DNA of 64,000 nucleotides from contig JAGTYA010000024.1 of the NCBI GenBank assembly GCA_024291935.2, positions 558,001 to 622,000 on the forward strand, written 5' to 3'. The notes below the pieces were generated by a model. That model saw only the letters and a program-made list of their open reading frames with translations. It was not told the origin of the DNA and did no database searches. The position numbers and the translations under genes are program-made. Numbering within the stretch: the first letter of the stretch is position 1; each line of letters opens with the position of its first letter. This stretch comes from Okapia johnstoni. Lineage: Eukaryota > Chordata > Mammalia > Artiodactyla > Giraffidae. Below are positions 23,236 through 35,400 of this stretch, piece after piece.

Positions 23236-23895
23236 TCAGTCAGCTCCCGGTCTTGTTTTTGCTGACTGTATAGAGCTTCTCCATCTTTGGCTGCAAAGAA
23301 TATAATCAATCTGATTTTGGTGTTGACCATCTGGTGATGTCCATATGTAGAGTCTTCTCTTGTGTTGTTGGAAGAGGGTGTTTGCTATGACCAGTGCATT
23401 CTCTTGGGAAAACTCTATTAGCCTTTGCCCTGCTTCATTCTGTACTCCAAGGCCAAATTTGCCTGTTATTCCAGGTGTTTCTTGACTTCCTACTTTTGCA
23501 TTCCAGTTCCCTATAATGAAAAGGACATCTTTTTTGGGTATTAGTTCTAGAAGGTCTTGTAGGTCTTCATAGAACTGTTCAACTTCAGCTTCTTCAGCAT
23601 CACTGGTCGGGGCATAGACTTGGATTACCGTGATATTGAATGGTTTGCCTTGCAAACGAACAGAGATCATTCTGTGGTTTTTGAGATTGCATCCAAGTAC
23701 TGCATTTCGGACTCTTTTGTTGACCATGATGGCTACTCCATTTCTTCTAAGGGATTCCTGCCCACAGTAGTAGATATAATGGTCATCTGAGTTAAATTCA
23801 CCCATTCCAGTCCATCTTAGTTCGCTGATTCCTAGAATGTCGACATTCACTCTTGTCATTTCCTGTTTGACCACTTCCAATTTGCCTTGATTCAT
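23236..23895 (-). pseudogene. BovB endonuclease domain
   Basis: A 219-residue open segment covering most of the apurinic-type endonuclease: GISELRW, GVAIMVNKRV, VIQVYAPTSD, NWNAKVG and NQIDYILCS, the usual order of metal-binding and catalytic motifs. In other LINE nucleases the NWN position is often D-x-N; here I see IGNWNAKVG. The frame is lost just before the SDH motif near 23236. Confidence 0.88.
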
Positions 23896-24525
23896 GGACC
23901 TAACATTCCAGGTTCCTATGCAATATTGCTCTTTACAGCATCAGACTTTGCTTGTATCACCAGTCACATCCACAGCTGGGTATTGTTTTTGCTTTGGGTC
24001 CATCCCTTCATTCTTTCTGGAGCTATTTCTCCACTCTTCTCCAGTAGCATATTGGGCACCTACTGACCTGGGGAGTTCATCTTTCAGTGTCCTATCTTTT
24101 TGCTTTTTCATACTGTTCATGGGGTTCTCAAGGCAAGAATACTGAAGTGGTTTGCCATTTTCTTCTCCAGTGGACCACATTCTGTCAGACCTCTCCACCA
24201 TGACCCGCCTGTCTTGGGTGGCCCCACAGGGCATGGCTTAGTTTCATTGAATTAGACAAGGCCGTGGTCCATGTGATCAGATTGGCTAGTTGTCCGTGAC
24301 TGTAGTTTCAGCCTGTCTGTCCCCTGATCCCCTCTCTCAGTGTCCACCGTCTTACATGGGTTTCTCTTACCTTGGATGCAGGGTCTCCCTTAAGGGCTGC
24401 TCCAACAAAGCCCAGCCACCGCCCCTTACCTCAGAGGCCCAGTAGCTCCTCTCAGCCACCGCCCCTGACCTCGGGCCCTGGGGTAGCTCCTCTTGGCCAG
24501 TCTCAGTGCGCCGCCGCAGCTGCCG

Positions 24526-24733
24526 CGCTTAGTCACTCAGTCATGTCCAACTCTTTGCTACCCCAAGGACTGCAGCATGCCAGGCTCCTCTCTCTACAGG
24601 ATTTACCAAGCAAGAATACTTGAGTGGGTTGCCATTTCCTGCTCCAGGGGATCTTCCCGACCCAGGGATCAAACCCGCATCTCCTGCATTAGCAGGCAGA
24701 TTCTTTATCACTGAGCCACAAGGAAAGCCCAAA
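24526..24733 (-). mobile_element. Bov-tA type SINE
   Basis: Minus-strand SINE from the tail 'cttagtcactcagtcatgtc' to the head 'gagccacaaggaaagcc', joined to the 5' end of the BovB copy. Confidence 0.92.
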
Positions 24734-24805
24734 CATGTCTAGTAGACTCCGTTGTCAATGTTCCCCAACAGACTGGTACATTTTTTACAATTTTATGAAC
24801 TTACA

Positions 24806-25005
24806 TTGACACTTCCCTGGTGGCTCACCTGGTAAAGAATCTGCCTGCAATGCAGGAGACCTGGGTTTGACCGCTGGGTTGGGAACATCCCCTGGAGAAG
24901 GGAAAGGCTACCCATTTCAGTATTCTTGCCTAGAGAATTCCACGGACTGTAGTCCATGGGGTCAAAAAGATTCGGACAAGACTCAGCAGCTTTCACTTTG
25001 AAACT
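24806..25005 (+). mobile_element. Bov-tA type SINE with target duplication
   Basis: Plus-strand SINE (acttccctggtggctcacct to ggacaagactcagcagcttt). The bases tacattgac occur on both sides (about 24801 and 25007), a plausible target-site duplication. Confidence 0.9.
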
Positions 25006-25067
25006 ACATTGACACATCAACATCACTCAGAGTTTGTAGATTACATTAGGATGCATTCTTGTACATT

Positions 25068-25185
25068 GTTGTTGTTCAGTCATTGAGTCATGTCTGACTC
25101 TTTGCAACCCCATGGACTGCAGCATGCCAAGCCACTCTGTGTTTTACTATCTCCCAGACTTTGCTCAAATTCAAGTCCATTGTAC
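25068..25185 (-). mobile_element. BovB 3'-end fragment
   Basis: The tail gttgttgttcagtcattgag followed by the BovB 3' sequence. It is truncated after about 118 bp; gtaca/tgtacatt bases flank both sides. Confidence 0.85.
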
Positions 25186-25504
25186 ACTGTGGGCTTAGAC
25201 AAATATATAATGACATATGACCACCATCATAGTATCATACAGAGTAGTTTGCACTAAAAATGCTCTGTACTCTGCCCACTTATCTATTCCCTGAATCCCT
25301 GGCAACAACTGATCTTCTTACTGTCTCCCTTATTTTGCCTTTTCCAGACTGTCATATGACTGGAATCATACAGTATGTAGCCTTACAGATTATCTTCTTT
25401 TACTTAATAGCATGTATTTCCTTCTGGCCCGAATAATATTCTGTTCTCTAAATGTACCACAGTTTATTTATCCATTCACTTCCTGGAGGACATTTTGGTT
25501 GCTT

Positions 25505-25870
25505 CCAAATTTTGGCAATTATTTATAGATTTTTAAAATTTATATATAATTGACATATAACATTATATTAATTTCAGGGGTATATCATAGCGATTTGATA
25601 TTTGTATATATTATGAAATGATCACCACAATATTAATATTGTAACTTAATATTCAGTACCATACATAGTTACAAATATTTTTCTTGTGATGAAAACCTGA
25701 AAATATTCTTTCTTAGTATTTTTAAGTATACAATACAGTATTATTATCAATAGTCCCCATATTCTATGTTCCAATAGTTGCAGGTCCCATAGTTAAGTCT
25801 TTAATCCATTTTGACTTAATTTTTGTATATGGTAAGAGAGATCCAATTAGGTTTCTTATCCCTTCACTCT
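25505..25870 (-). mobile_element. L1 3' fragment, old
   Basis: AT-rich 'tatataattgacatataaca...atttcaggggtatatcatag', then antisense ORF2-like 'ttgacttaatttttgtatatgg'. Diverged. Confidence 0.55.
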
Positions 25871-25877
25871 GGCTACT

Positions 25878-26100
25878 ACTTGGGCTTCCCTAGTGACTCA
25901 GTGGTAAAAGAATGTGCCTGAAATGCAGGAGATGCTGAGGAGACCAGGGTTCAATTCCTGGATTGCAAAGATCCCCTGGGGAAGGAAATGACAACCCGCT
26001 CTGGTATTCTTGCCTGAAAAATCTCATGGACAGAGGAGCCTAGCAGGTTACAGTCCATGGGGTTTCAAAGAGTTGGACATGACTGAGTGACTAAACAACA
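25878..26100 (+). mobile_element. Bov-tA type SINE
   Basis: Plus-strand SINE starting gggcttccctagtgactcag with a short internal insertion near 25930, ending gactgagtgactaaacaacaa. Confidence 0.92.
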
Positions 26101-27150
26101 ATACACATCCACACCTCATCTTACCGTGTGTCTGCTTCACGTGTGTTCAGTGTCCTTCCTTCTGTTCTCTCATCCTTGCTGCTTTCTGCCTTGTCACTTT
26201 CTGACAGATGATTTCAAGTCAGAAGGACATAATGCAGATATGTTCAATCTGCCAGGTTTAACCAAAAGCATAGAAAGATTTTCTAATTTGTCCTGTCCTA
26301 GAATTCCTGAGATGATACTTATGTGTTCATATCACACTATTTTTTCATCTTTGCTTGGACCAGACTCACTAATATCTTATGAGGGGATTTAATATTACAT
26401 GTTTATAAGCAATATTAACCTACAGTTATCACTTATCTTGTGTTTATATGGATTTGATAGCAGAAATATGGCAGCCTCATGATGATCTGTGGTGATTTAA
26501 ATTTTTTTAACTTATTTTAATGATTTAAGACAAATATTTTCTGCTTTCTGAAAGATGACTGGAAATTGCTCATTAAACTCTTTGAAACTGATTTCTGGGA
26601 AGGGAATGGGGAGAGGGCAGATTTAGGACAGGTCTGGAAGGACATTATACATTTTTCCTATTCGTTTTAGTTGTATTTAGTTCTCAAGTTTTCTCAGTTT
26701 TGACCATTCCTATTTTCTTAAAAAGTAACAATTTTTGCTAGGCTGTCAATTTATTGGTGGGAAATTATATAAGAATTTCTTTTATAAACTTTTAATCTCT
26801 TCTTTAACTAAAGACATATCCTTTTCCCTTTCCCTATTCCTAGCATTGTTCATTTATGTCTTTTTTTTCATTCTCTTGATCAAATGTTCCATTTTGCTGT
26901 TCTTGTCCAAGAACCTTTTGATTCTTTTGGTTCCATTACTCTTAATTTTTTTTGAGATTTAATTAAATACTGTTTTTAAAAACTATATTTATTAAAAAAA
27001 TATATTTATATATATATATGTATATATTCTTCTCTTCTTTATTCTAGTCTTCAGCTTTCTTGGGGGATTATCTTGATTTCTTATTCTAACACCTTGATTT
27101 AAAGTTTAATTTACTTTTCAATAGAGAAGGAGAAATGTCACATGACATCC
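26101..27150. other. AT-rich intron sequence
   Basis: No exon supported. The segment 26205-26255 has acceptor-like ctgacag and donor-like cag/gtttaa, but does not fit the SP100 phase. It ends in (ta)n at 26995-27025. Confidence 0.4.
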
Positions 27151-27156
27151 CTTGTA

Positions 27157-27565
27157 TGTGGAATTTAAAAAAAGGAATTATACAAATGAACTACTTCTAA
27201 GACAGAAAAAAACTGACAGACTAACGAACTTATGGTTGCCAGGGGGAAGGATTAGGGGAAAGGATAGATAGGGAGTTTGGGATGGGCATGTAAACACTGC
27301 TGTATTTAAAATGGATAACCAACAAGGACCTACTGCATAGCACAGGGAACTCTGCTCAATTTTATGTGGCAGCCTGGATGGGAATGGGGTTTGGGGGAGA
27401 ACACATATGTGTATATGTACACATGTGTATATGTATGGCTGAGTCCCTTCGCTGTTCATCTAAAACCATTACAACATTGTTAATTGGCTATCAGTTCAGT
27501 TCAGTTCAGTCATTCAATTCAGTAATTGGCTATACCCCACTACAAAATAAAAAGTTCCAAAAAAT
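27157..27565 (+). mobile_element. L1 3' end, plus strand
   Basis: The pattern 'acttatggttgccagggg...actgctgtatttaaaatgg...gcatagcacagggaactctg...taaaaccattacaacattg' is the end of a ruminant L1 3' UTR. It is interrupted by a short BovB tail at 27492-27522. Confidence 0.8.
27492..27522 (-). mobile_element. Ultra-short BovB tail insertion with target duplication
   Basis: About 31 bp of (cagtt)n plus 'cattcaattcag' resembling the 3' end of BovB or a Bov-tA tail. It is flanked by the perfect 11-bp direct repeat taattggctat at 27481-27491 and 27523-27533. Confidence 0.75.
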
Positions 27566-27739
27566 CAAGTTTAACTTAGTATGCAATGTTTCCTATTTCT
27601 TAATAAATGCGTTTTAGGCCATGAATGTTAAAACCACCTTTGTGCCACTCTGAGTATGTCTGTGGTTTTGTATGTATTGTTTTCATGAGTGTTTATTGCT
27701 CAATCATGTGTAATTTATCTATTTTTGAAATTTCATTTC

Positions 27740-27978
27740 ATTTTGTTTATTTATTCACTTTGGCCGCACTAAGTCATCATTGCTGCCTGTGGGCTTTCTC
27801 TAGTTGCAACGTACGGACTTCTCATTGCAGTGACTTCTCTCCTTGCAGAGCACGGGCTCCGGGCACTCAGACTCAGTAGCTGTGGGGCACCGACTCCTTG
27901 CCCGCTTAGCGTTTGGGATCTTCCTGTGGCCCTTGCATCGGTAGGCGGATTCTTTGCCACTGGACCACAGAAGTCCCG
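27740..27978 (-). mobile_element. CHR-type (older tRNA-derived) SINE
   Basis: Reads 'actttggccgcactaag', 'ttctctagttgcaacgta', 'gcagtgacttctctccttg' and ends 'gccactggaccacagaagtccc'. This is an artiodactyl SINE of the CHR group, in minus orientation. Confidence 0.75.
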
Positions 27979-27999
27979 TAATTTATATTTTTATTTTCT

Positions 28000-28205
28000 T
28001 TTTAACTTTTTTAGAAAAAATTGGAATACGGTTGTTTTATAATGATTTGTTAGTTTCTTCTGTACAGTGAAGTGAATCAGCTATATGTACACACATATCC
28101 TCTTCCTCTTGGACCTCCTTCCCACCCTCCCCACATCCTACCCATCTAAATCATCACAGAGCAAAAGCTGAGCTCCCAGCTAAGGACTGTTGAGGAAGAG
28201 CTTTG
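28000..28205 (-). mobile_element. L1 3'-UTR fragment
   Basis: 'attggaatacggttgtttta', 'gtgaagtgaatcagctatat' and 'atcacagagcaaaagctgagc' are the minus-strand ruminant L1 3' pattern, also seen at 36.07 kb. Confidence 0.7.
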
Positions 28206-28640
28206 GAAACTTCTCAGAGGATGGATTAGAAAAGGTCTTTCTTTGTCCAGTTATTTATTCTGATCTTTTCACATACGATTAAGATTTTTTCACTTAATAG
28301 TCTATTGTTATTTCTTTTGTAGTCTAATGCTTGTCATCTTTGAGGCGTCTCCGTGTTTGAAAGACAGTATTGTGTAATGATTAATAGTGTAGTAGTATCC
28401 AACGCCAGATAGAAGGAAGGGCAGAAGGTGAAGGGATAGGTACAAGGTTGGGAGGGATGTTTTGAACCCCAGATCTGCCATTGCGGAGGTAGGGCAGCCT
28501 GAGATTCCTACCTGTAGAAAGTTGCGGATCAAAAAAAGGTACCCATTGCATAGAAGAGTTATGAAGAGAAAGTGTGTTAAACCACATACCAAGCACTTAG
28601 ACGAGTGCTAATAGTGAGCACTCAAAAATATCAAATGCTT
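28206..28640. other. Unclassified intron sequence
   Basis: No gene. Parts of 28340-28620 resemble a degraded MIR or L2 piece, but I cannot assign it. Confidence 0.35.
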
Positions 28641-28870
28641 ATTTACAAAACAGAAACACAGATATAGAAAGCAAACTTTTGGTTACCAAAGATAAAGAGG
28701 GGGAGGGATAAAATAGGGAGATTGGGACTGCCATATAAACACTACTATACATAAAATAGACAACTAAGGAGAACATACTGTATAGCACAGGGAACTCGAC
28801 TCAATATTCAATGCTCCTTAGCTTTGTAACTGTTTGGTATATCTATTCCAATCCCTTGGGTTTGAACCCC
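28641..28870 (+). mobile_element. L1 3' fragment, plus strand
   Basis: 'gcaaacttttggttaccaaa', 'gccatataaacactactata' and 'tgtatagcacagggaactcg' form the same L1 3' pattern as 27157-27565. Confidence 0.75.
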
Positions 28871-28989
28871 ATGGAGTGGTTTCATTTTCACATATCCTTA
28901 AAAATAGAATATAACTGAATTTTGTTTTCTACTCTACATACATATTTCTATATTTTATGTTAGTTTTTACATTATAATTTATTTTGACC

Positions 28990-29580
28990 ACCAGTGTGTT
29001 TGTCTTTATTCTTGCTATTATTAGCACTTTGTGTGCATAAGGTACTCAAGAAAAATCGAGTGACAAAGCAGACAAAATTCCTATGTTTATGGCATATGTA
29101 TTTTGGGAGAAGACAGTCAGAGAATAAGATAATAAGCACTAATTAAAATAAATAAGTAATTTAGTATGTTAGGAAGTGATAAGGACATGGACAATAAAAA
29201 TAGAGCCAGAAGGTTGTGAGTATGTAGTTTGGGGGGGAGGGCTGTGGTTGTGGTTTTGAGTAGGTTGATCAAAATTGTCCTAATTGAAGTGACATGGAAT
29301 AAGGATTTTAAAAAGATGAGAGAGTCATTCATTATATTGATGTCTGGACAAAGAACATATCACATGGAGAAAAGAGCAAGCATCTCATTCCTAGAACTGT
29401 AGTATGCCTGGTATAGGCAAGAAATAACAAAGAGGACAGTGAGGTACCCCAGAGAGAAGTGAGATAGAGGAGAGGAGAGAAGGGATGGATCATTTTAGGT
29501 CCTCTGAACACTCTAAGGACTTGGCTTTTACTCTGGGGGGAAATAGGGAGCCATTGAAAGTTGTGGAGGTTTTTATATGC
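28990..29580 (+). mobile_element. Ancient L2-like repeat
   Basis: Resembles 19945-20785: 'aggtactcaag...gacaaagcagacaaaattcc', 'gaataagataataagcac' and 'gggagccattgaaagttg'. Family assignment is tentative. Confidence 0.45.
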
Positions 29581-30044
29581 ATAATGGTGCTTTTATTTTC
29601 ACAGGATAAGTTCCAACAGTATGATGGACTTCTGAGTCATTCTGTGTGTCTTAAAATTTACTAGATATTTCTAGATCTTTTCTGAAAAGGCTATAGCAAT
29701 TCTTGCTCATTCCAGCAATGCATGTATGTTTCTTTGAATCTTCTCCCACATTGCAATGTCATTTAAGAAGTTATTTTTGCCAATTTAAGGGGTGAAAAAT
29801 GGTTTCTCATTACTATTTTAGTTTGTATGTATTCATATGTTTATTGGAGATTTTTACTGTCTCTTCTCTAAGCTGTTCAAGTCCATTTTCTTTGAAATTA
29901 TTTGTGGTATTTCATCAATAGGCTGGAGCCTTTGTATATCATATATGTTAAGCCTTTGTCATATTTGGTGAAAATATATTTATATATTGTATTTTAATGT
30001 CTATATTGTTTTTTACATTTAAATCTATTAAATCTTTTTCTACT
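29581..30044. other. Probable old L1 debris
   Basis: Antisense texture (aatggtttctcattactatt, ctcttctctaagctgttc) suggests an ancient L1. No exon recognised. Confidence 0.35.
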
Positions 30045-31255
30045 TTCTTTTTTTAAATTAATTGTTATTGGGGTAGAGTTGATTTACAATGTTGTTAGTT
30101 TCTGCTGTAGCAAAGGGAATCAGTTATACATATCCACATACCCACTCTTTGTTAAATTATTTTCCCATATATTAATAGGTCATTACAGAGAATTGGGTAG
30201 AGTTCCCTGTGCTAGACAGTAGGTCCTTCTTAGTTATCTAGGTTTCCTAGGTGGCCCAGTGGTAAAGAATCCTCCTGCCAGTACAGGAGATGCAAGAGAA
30301 GTAGGTTTGATCCCTGGGTTGGGAAGATCCCTTGGAGTAGAAAATGACAATCCACGCCAGTATTCTTGCTTGGAAAATTCCATGAACAGAGGAACCTGGT
30401 GGGCTACAGTCCAGGGTGTCAGAAAGAGTCAGACACGGACTGAGTGACCAAGCATAGACACAAACACACATTAGTTTTCTACTGTATATACAGTCATTTG
30501 TATATGTTAATATCAATCTCCCACTTTATTCCTCCCCTCTTTCCCTGCATCATGTTTATTTTCTACATCTGTGACTCTGTTTCAGTATTGTAAATAAGTT
30601 CATTTGTACCATTTTCTTAGATTTCACATATAATTGTTATCGTACAGTAGGTATCTTTGTCTGACTTACTTAACTCAATATAACAATCTCTAGGTCCATC
30701 CATGATGCTGCAAATGGCATTATTTTGTTCTTTTTAATGGATGGGTAATATTCCATTGTATATATGCACATATATGTACATATAAATGTGTGTATATATG
30801 TATATATATATATATGTATATATATGTGTGTATATATATATATTGCATCTTCTTTATCCATTCCTCTATTGATGGATGTTTAAGTTGCTTCCATGGTTAT
30901 TGTAAATAGTGCTGCAATGTATGTTTTCAAATTATGGTTTTCTCTGGATATATGCCCAGGGATGGAATCGCTAGATCATATGGTAGCTCCATTTTTAGTT
31001 TTTTCAAGAAGCCTCCATAGTGTTCTCCATAGAGGCTGTACCAATTTATATTCCCACCAAAAGTTGCATTCTTCACACCCTCTCCAGCATTTATTATTTG
31101 TAGATTTTTTGATGATGGACATTCTGACCAGTGTGAGATGATAACTCAAGGTAGTTTTGATTTGCATTTCTTTAATAGTGATGTTGAGCATCCTTTCCTG
31201 TACCTTTTGACCATCTTTATGTCTTCTTAGGAGAAATGTCTATTTAAATCACATA
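30045..31255 (-). mobile_element. L1 3' end split by a SINE
   Basis: Minus-strand ruminant L1: 3'-UTR pattern (ggggtagagttgatttacaa), a (ta)n/(tgta)n stretch at 30765-30845, then antisense ORF2 C-terminus (30893-31190, SNIEK-type [14 protein letters not shown]). Interrupted by the SINE at 30242-30465. Confidence 0.8.
30242..30465 (+). mobile_element. Bov-tA type SINE
   Basis: A plus-strand diverged SINE (ggtttcctaggtggcccagt to gactgagtgaccaagcatag) inside the L1. Confidence 0.88.
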
Positions 31256-34200
31256 CAATTTCAATGGGATTACAAGTTGCAAGTGTACCACACTTTTACA
31301 ATAATTTTGGAAGGATTGACATTTTAAAATTACTATGCTTTCCTGATTGGAGGCAACTTATATTATCTCTGTATATTTAGATCTTGTTTTAATACCTTCA
31401 ATAAGATTATATATATATCTTATAATATTTTATGTAGATCAATAATAAGATTTTATAGTTTTTTCTTCATACTTTCAGGTGTTTATAAACACATATATAC
31501 TTGCATTACATTTGAAATATTACTTTATTTCTTTTCAATTTATGGTATTCCAAATAACATCTGTAAATTTTATTCGTGCACATTGGCAAATTCTTTTTTT
31601 AGTTCTTATGGACTTTAGTTAGGACTCTGGGGTTCCTATATATGTATGTTTTTAGTATTTATACCAATCACTTCATCTTCTTATCAAAACTTCTAAAAAT
31701 ATGTATATATATAATACATATATATAACAATGATGGTAATAGTAGGCATCCCTGTCTTTTTTTCCATTAAAATTGTTTCATCATTTCAATGTCTACTGTA
31801 ATATTTGTTATCTTTGGAGACTTCATACTGTGTTCAGTATCTGTATATTTTATGTAGTTTTTATAAAATGGCTGTTAGGTCTTAAGAAATTCCCTTTTAA
31901 AATTATTATGGATATATTTATATACTTTTTCTCCTTTCGTTTGTTGAGGTAATAAATTGTATAAAGAGATTTCCTGATGCTAAACTATTTTTACTCATTC
32001 TCAGTGTACTATTTTTCCATTTTCTTCCACTTTTTTTTAAAATAACCTCTAAACCACAGAATATCATCTTTGACCCAGCACAGTCATTTTTGTTTTGTTT
32101 CACAAACCTCTGGGTGGTTTATTTTCCTTGCTATGTAGTCTATTTAGCTTCTACTGCTTATAACTTTTTGTGACTTCATTTATGTTCAAGACTGTGATCT
32201 GTATTGATCTGCATTTAAAGGGCATTGGGGGGAAATGTTCTGTTTTTAGGTTGTTAAGATTAAATAATAAAACATTTTTGCTAATTTATCCAGAGCTTAT
32301 ATATTTTGATCATTTTTGAGTATGTGAAGAGTCAAGCTAGAAGCGAACTGTTTCTCAATATTCAGGAAACCTTTGCCCCATTATTTGTCTTTTTAATTTC
32401 GCTTGGTGTTGGATATTAACACCCTTATTTTCTGTTTTGTTTATATTTGAATACCATAACTTGCCTATCTTTGATTTTAACAAATTTTGTGTCACTTTTT
32501 TTTGTCTCTTGTTGGATTCTAGTTTTGATCCTGTGCCTTTCAATATAATTTTTCATTTACATCTAGGTTCTTAATGATATATTTTTCATACTTTTTTCTT
32601 AGTTTTTAGAATCCTATTGTTTTTCTTGTTTTGTCTTCTCTAAAAATGCAAACAATATTTCCATTTTATGTTATTTTTGAGTGTTTCACAAGGCTCTATA
32701 AGAGTCTGATTTCACTCAACCAGTGGTTACTTTCAGCTTTTCAAAATAATTTTAATCTATATTTCTATGTTTTTTAGTGTTGGATTTGAAATCATGTGTT
32801 CAATTTTTTCATATTTAAAAGAAATAATACAAATTTTCCTTTACCAGTAAGGTCAACACTGTTTATATAACTCAAAATCTTACATCAAACTAGTTACTGT
32901 TATGTTGTTTTGCAAAGTTTAATTTGTCTCCTTCTAGAATAATTTTCTGTTTATTTCAATTCAATATTTTGTTAGAGTCATACCTAAATATTTTTAATTT
33001 CAATTGAATTAATTTTAAAAATACTTACGTATAAATCTAACAAAATACATACAGAATTGCTCCTTGGGAGGAAAGCTATGACAAATCTAGACAGCATATT
33101 TATAGGCAGAGACATCACTTTACTGACAAAGGTCCATCTAGTCAAAGCTGTAGTTTTTCCAGTAGTTGTGTGTGGATGTGAGCGTTGGGTCATAAAGAAG
33201 GCTGACCACTGAAGAATTGATGCTTTCGAACTGTGGTGTTGGAGAAGACTCTTGAGAGTCCCTTGGACAGTAAGGAGATCAAACCAGTCAATCTTGAAGG
33301 AAATCAACTCTGAATATTGATTGGAAAGACTTCCGCATCAGCTTGGGATGCCAAAGCTCTGGCCACCTGATGCGAAGAGCTGACTCATTGGAAAAGACCC
33401 TGATGCTGGGAAAGATTGAAGGCAGGAGGAGAAGTGGGTGACAGAGGATGAAATGGTTGGATGGCATCACCTACTTAATGGATGTGAGTTTGAGCAAACT
33501 CAGGGAGATGGTGAAGGACAGGGAAGCCTAGTGTAATGCCGTCCATGGGATCGCAAAAATCTGGACACGACTTAACGACTGAACAACAACAAATACCTGA
33601 ATATTTTGTATTTTTGGTGCTATTGTAAATGGTGTTGTCTTACTGAATTTCAAATTCCAATTTTTCAATGGTGGTATATACAAAAGCAATTGATCTTTGT
33701 CCAGCAACCTTGCTATACTTAACTATTAGTTCCAGATTTTGTGTGCATGTGAATTTTTTGGGATTTTATACATAGACAATCATCTTACCTGCAAACAAAG
33801 TTAGCTTTATTCCTTCCCTGACTCTGTACCTTGAATTTCCTTTTTTTCTTCTTCTTCTTCTTTTTTTTTTTCTGGTGCTAGCTGTGCCTTCCAGCACAGT
33901 ATTGAACAAGAATAGTGAAAGAGGGCATCTCTCCCTTGTTTCTGATCCTAGGAGGAAAGCGTGCAGGTTTTCAGCAGTAAGTATGATACTAGCAACAGAG
34001 TTTTTAATAGATTTTCTTCCTCATTTTGAGGATGTTCCTATCTCTAGTGTTCTAGGGAATTTTACATGAAAAAGCGATAGAATTTGTCAAATGACTTTAC
34101 TGCATCAATTAATAAGATCATCCAGATTTTTGTCTTTTACCTTGATTGATATCAAATATTACATTGATTGATATCAAATATTGAACCAGCCATGCATATC

Positions 34201-35400
34201 TGGAATAAGTTATACTTGGTCATGCTGTAATTTACTAATACTTTCTTGAAGATTTTTACATCTATGTTCATGAGAGATACTGACCCGTAGCTTGTCTTCA
34301 TCTGCTTTGGGTGTTGCAGTAGTTCTGAGCTCACAGAAGAAATTAAGTGTTCCTTCTGCTTCTATTTTCTGCACAAGAATGTGGAAAATTGGTATCATTT
34401 CTTCCTTAAATGTTTGGTAGGATTAACCAGTGAAATTCTCTGGGCCTAGTACTTAGTTTGTCCAAAGTTATTAATTACTAATTCAATTTTGTAGTGAATA
34501 CAGGTCTATTCAAATTGTCCATTTCTCCTTGTGTGAGTTTTGGTAGTTTGTGTCTTTCTAGAGTTTGGTCAATTTTATTTATCAAATTAGTGGGAATAGA
34601 TTTGTTCATACTATTCCTTTGTTATCCTCTTAATATTCATAAATCAGTTGTGAAAATCCTACTGTCATTTCTGATATTGGTAATTTGTGATTTCTTTCTC
34701 TTCTTTTCCTTAGTTAGCCTAGGTAGAAGTTTATCAATTTGATTGATCTTTTCCAAGAACAAGCTTTAGGTTTTATGGAATTTTCTCTTTTGTTTCCTCT
34801 TTCCAACTTCATTGATTTTTGCTCCTTTATTTCATTTCTTCTACTGTTTTAGGCTTCAGCTTTCTTCCCCCACATTCCAGTTGGAGAAACATATTGTTGA
34901 TTTTACATCTTGCTTCTTTTCTAATATATACTTAATAATGTATATTCAATGGACTATGTTTCTTTGTAGTCACTGCTTTTTCAGCATCCCACAAATATTG
35001 ATAAGTTGTAGGTTTATTTTCATTCAGTTCAAAATATTTTAAAATTTCTCTCAAGACTTCTTCTTTGACTTATGTGTTACCTGAGTGTATTTTTAACTCT
35101 CCAAGTATTTGGGGGAATTTTTCATTTCTTTCTGTTATTTATTTGTAGTTTAATTTCTTTTTGTCTAAGAATGTACTTTTATGATTTCTATTCTTTTACA
35201 TTTAAGATGTGTTTTATAGCCCAGAGTGGATTCTCTCTTGGTAAGGGGGATTATTCCATGTGATCTTTTTTTAAATTTATTTATTTTTTAATTGAAGGAT
35301 CATTGCTTTACTGATTTTTGCTGTTTTCTGCCAAACCTCAACATGCATCAGCCAGGGGAGTATGTATATTCTGCTATGGTTGCATGGAGTATTCTAAAAG
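31256..35400 (-). mobile_element. Old L1 ORF2 remnant interrupted by BovB
   Basis: Antisense ORF2 phrases: 'gtgctattgtaaatggtg', 'gagggcatctctcccttg', 'atgacttta ctgcatcaat', 'aatttgtcaaatg' and 'agtttggtcaattttatttat'. It is strongly diverged, with no coding frame left. The BovB insert at 33045-33594 splits it; 'atacct(a/g)aatatttt' flanks both sides. Confidence 0.6.
33045..33594 (+). mobile_element. BovB 3' portion, plus strand
   Basis: One of only two BovB pieces on the + strand. It runs from 'tgctccttgggaggaaagc' through the C-terminal reverse transcriptase region to the tail 'cgactgaacaacaacaaat'. It is diverged, with stop codons and frameshifts. Confidence 0.9.

Larger units (their letters stand above)
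21085..24505 (-). mobile_element. Near full-length BovB LINE
   Basis: The longest BovB in the window, about 3.4 kb on the minus strand. The 3' end (gttcagtcagttcagtcgctc) is at 21085 and the 5' UTR at about 24235-24500. In order it contains endonuclease (23236-23895), linker (22294-22959) and reverse transcriptase (21488-22297). Frame breaks separate these blocks and the catalytic YADD reads YAGD, so it is not active. A Bov-tA SINE directly abuts its 5' end. Confidence 0.95.
24734..25500 (-). mobile_element. Old L1 3' region split by a SINE and a BovB piece
   Basis: Phrases 'gtttgtagattacattagga', 'gtatcatacagagtagtttg', 'ccctggcaacaactgatctt' and 'tggaatcatacagtatgtag' are those of an ancient L1 3' UTR. 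It is interrupted by the SINE at 24806-25005 and the BovB fragment at 25068-25185. Confidence 0.65.

Noticed and set aside
26206..26252. Exon-like piece between ctgacag and cag/gtttaa in the large first intron
   Set aside because: Joined to exon 1 (phase 2) it gives an immediate stop, and its translation does not resemble the missing human exon 2.
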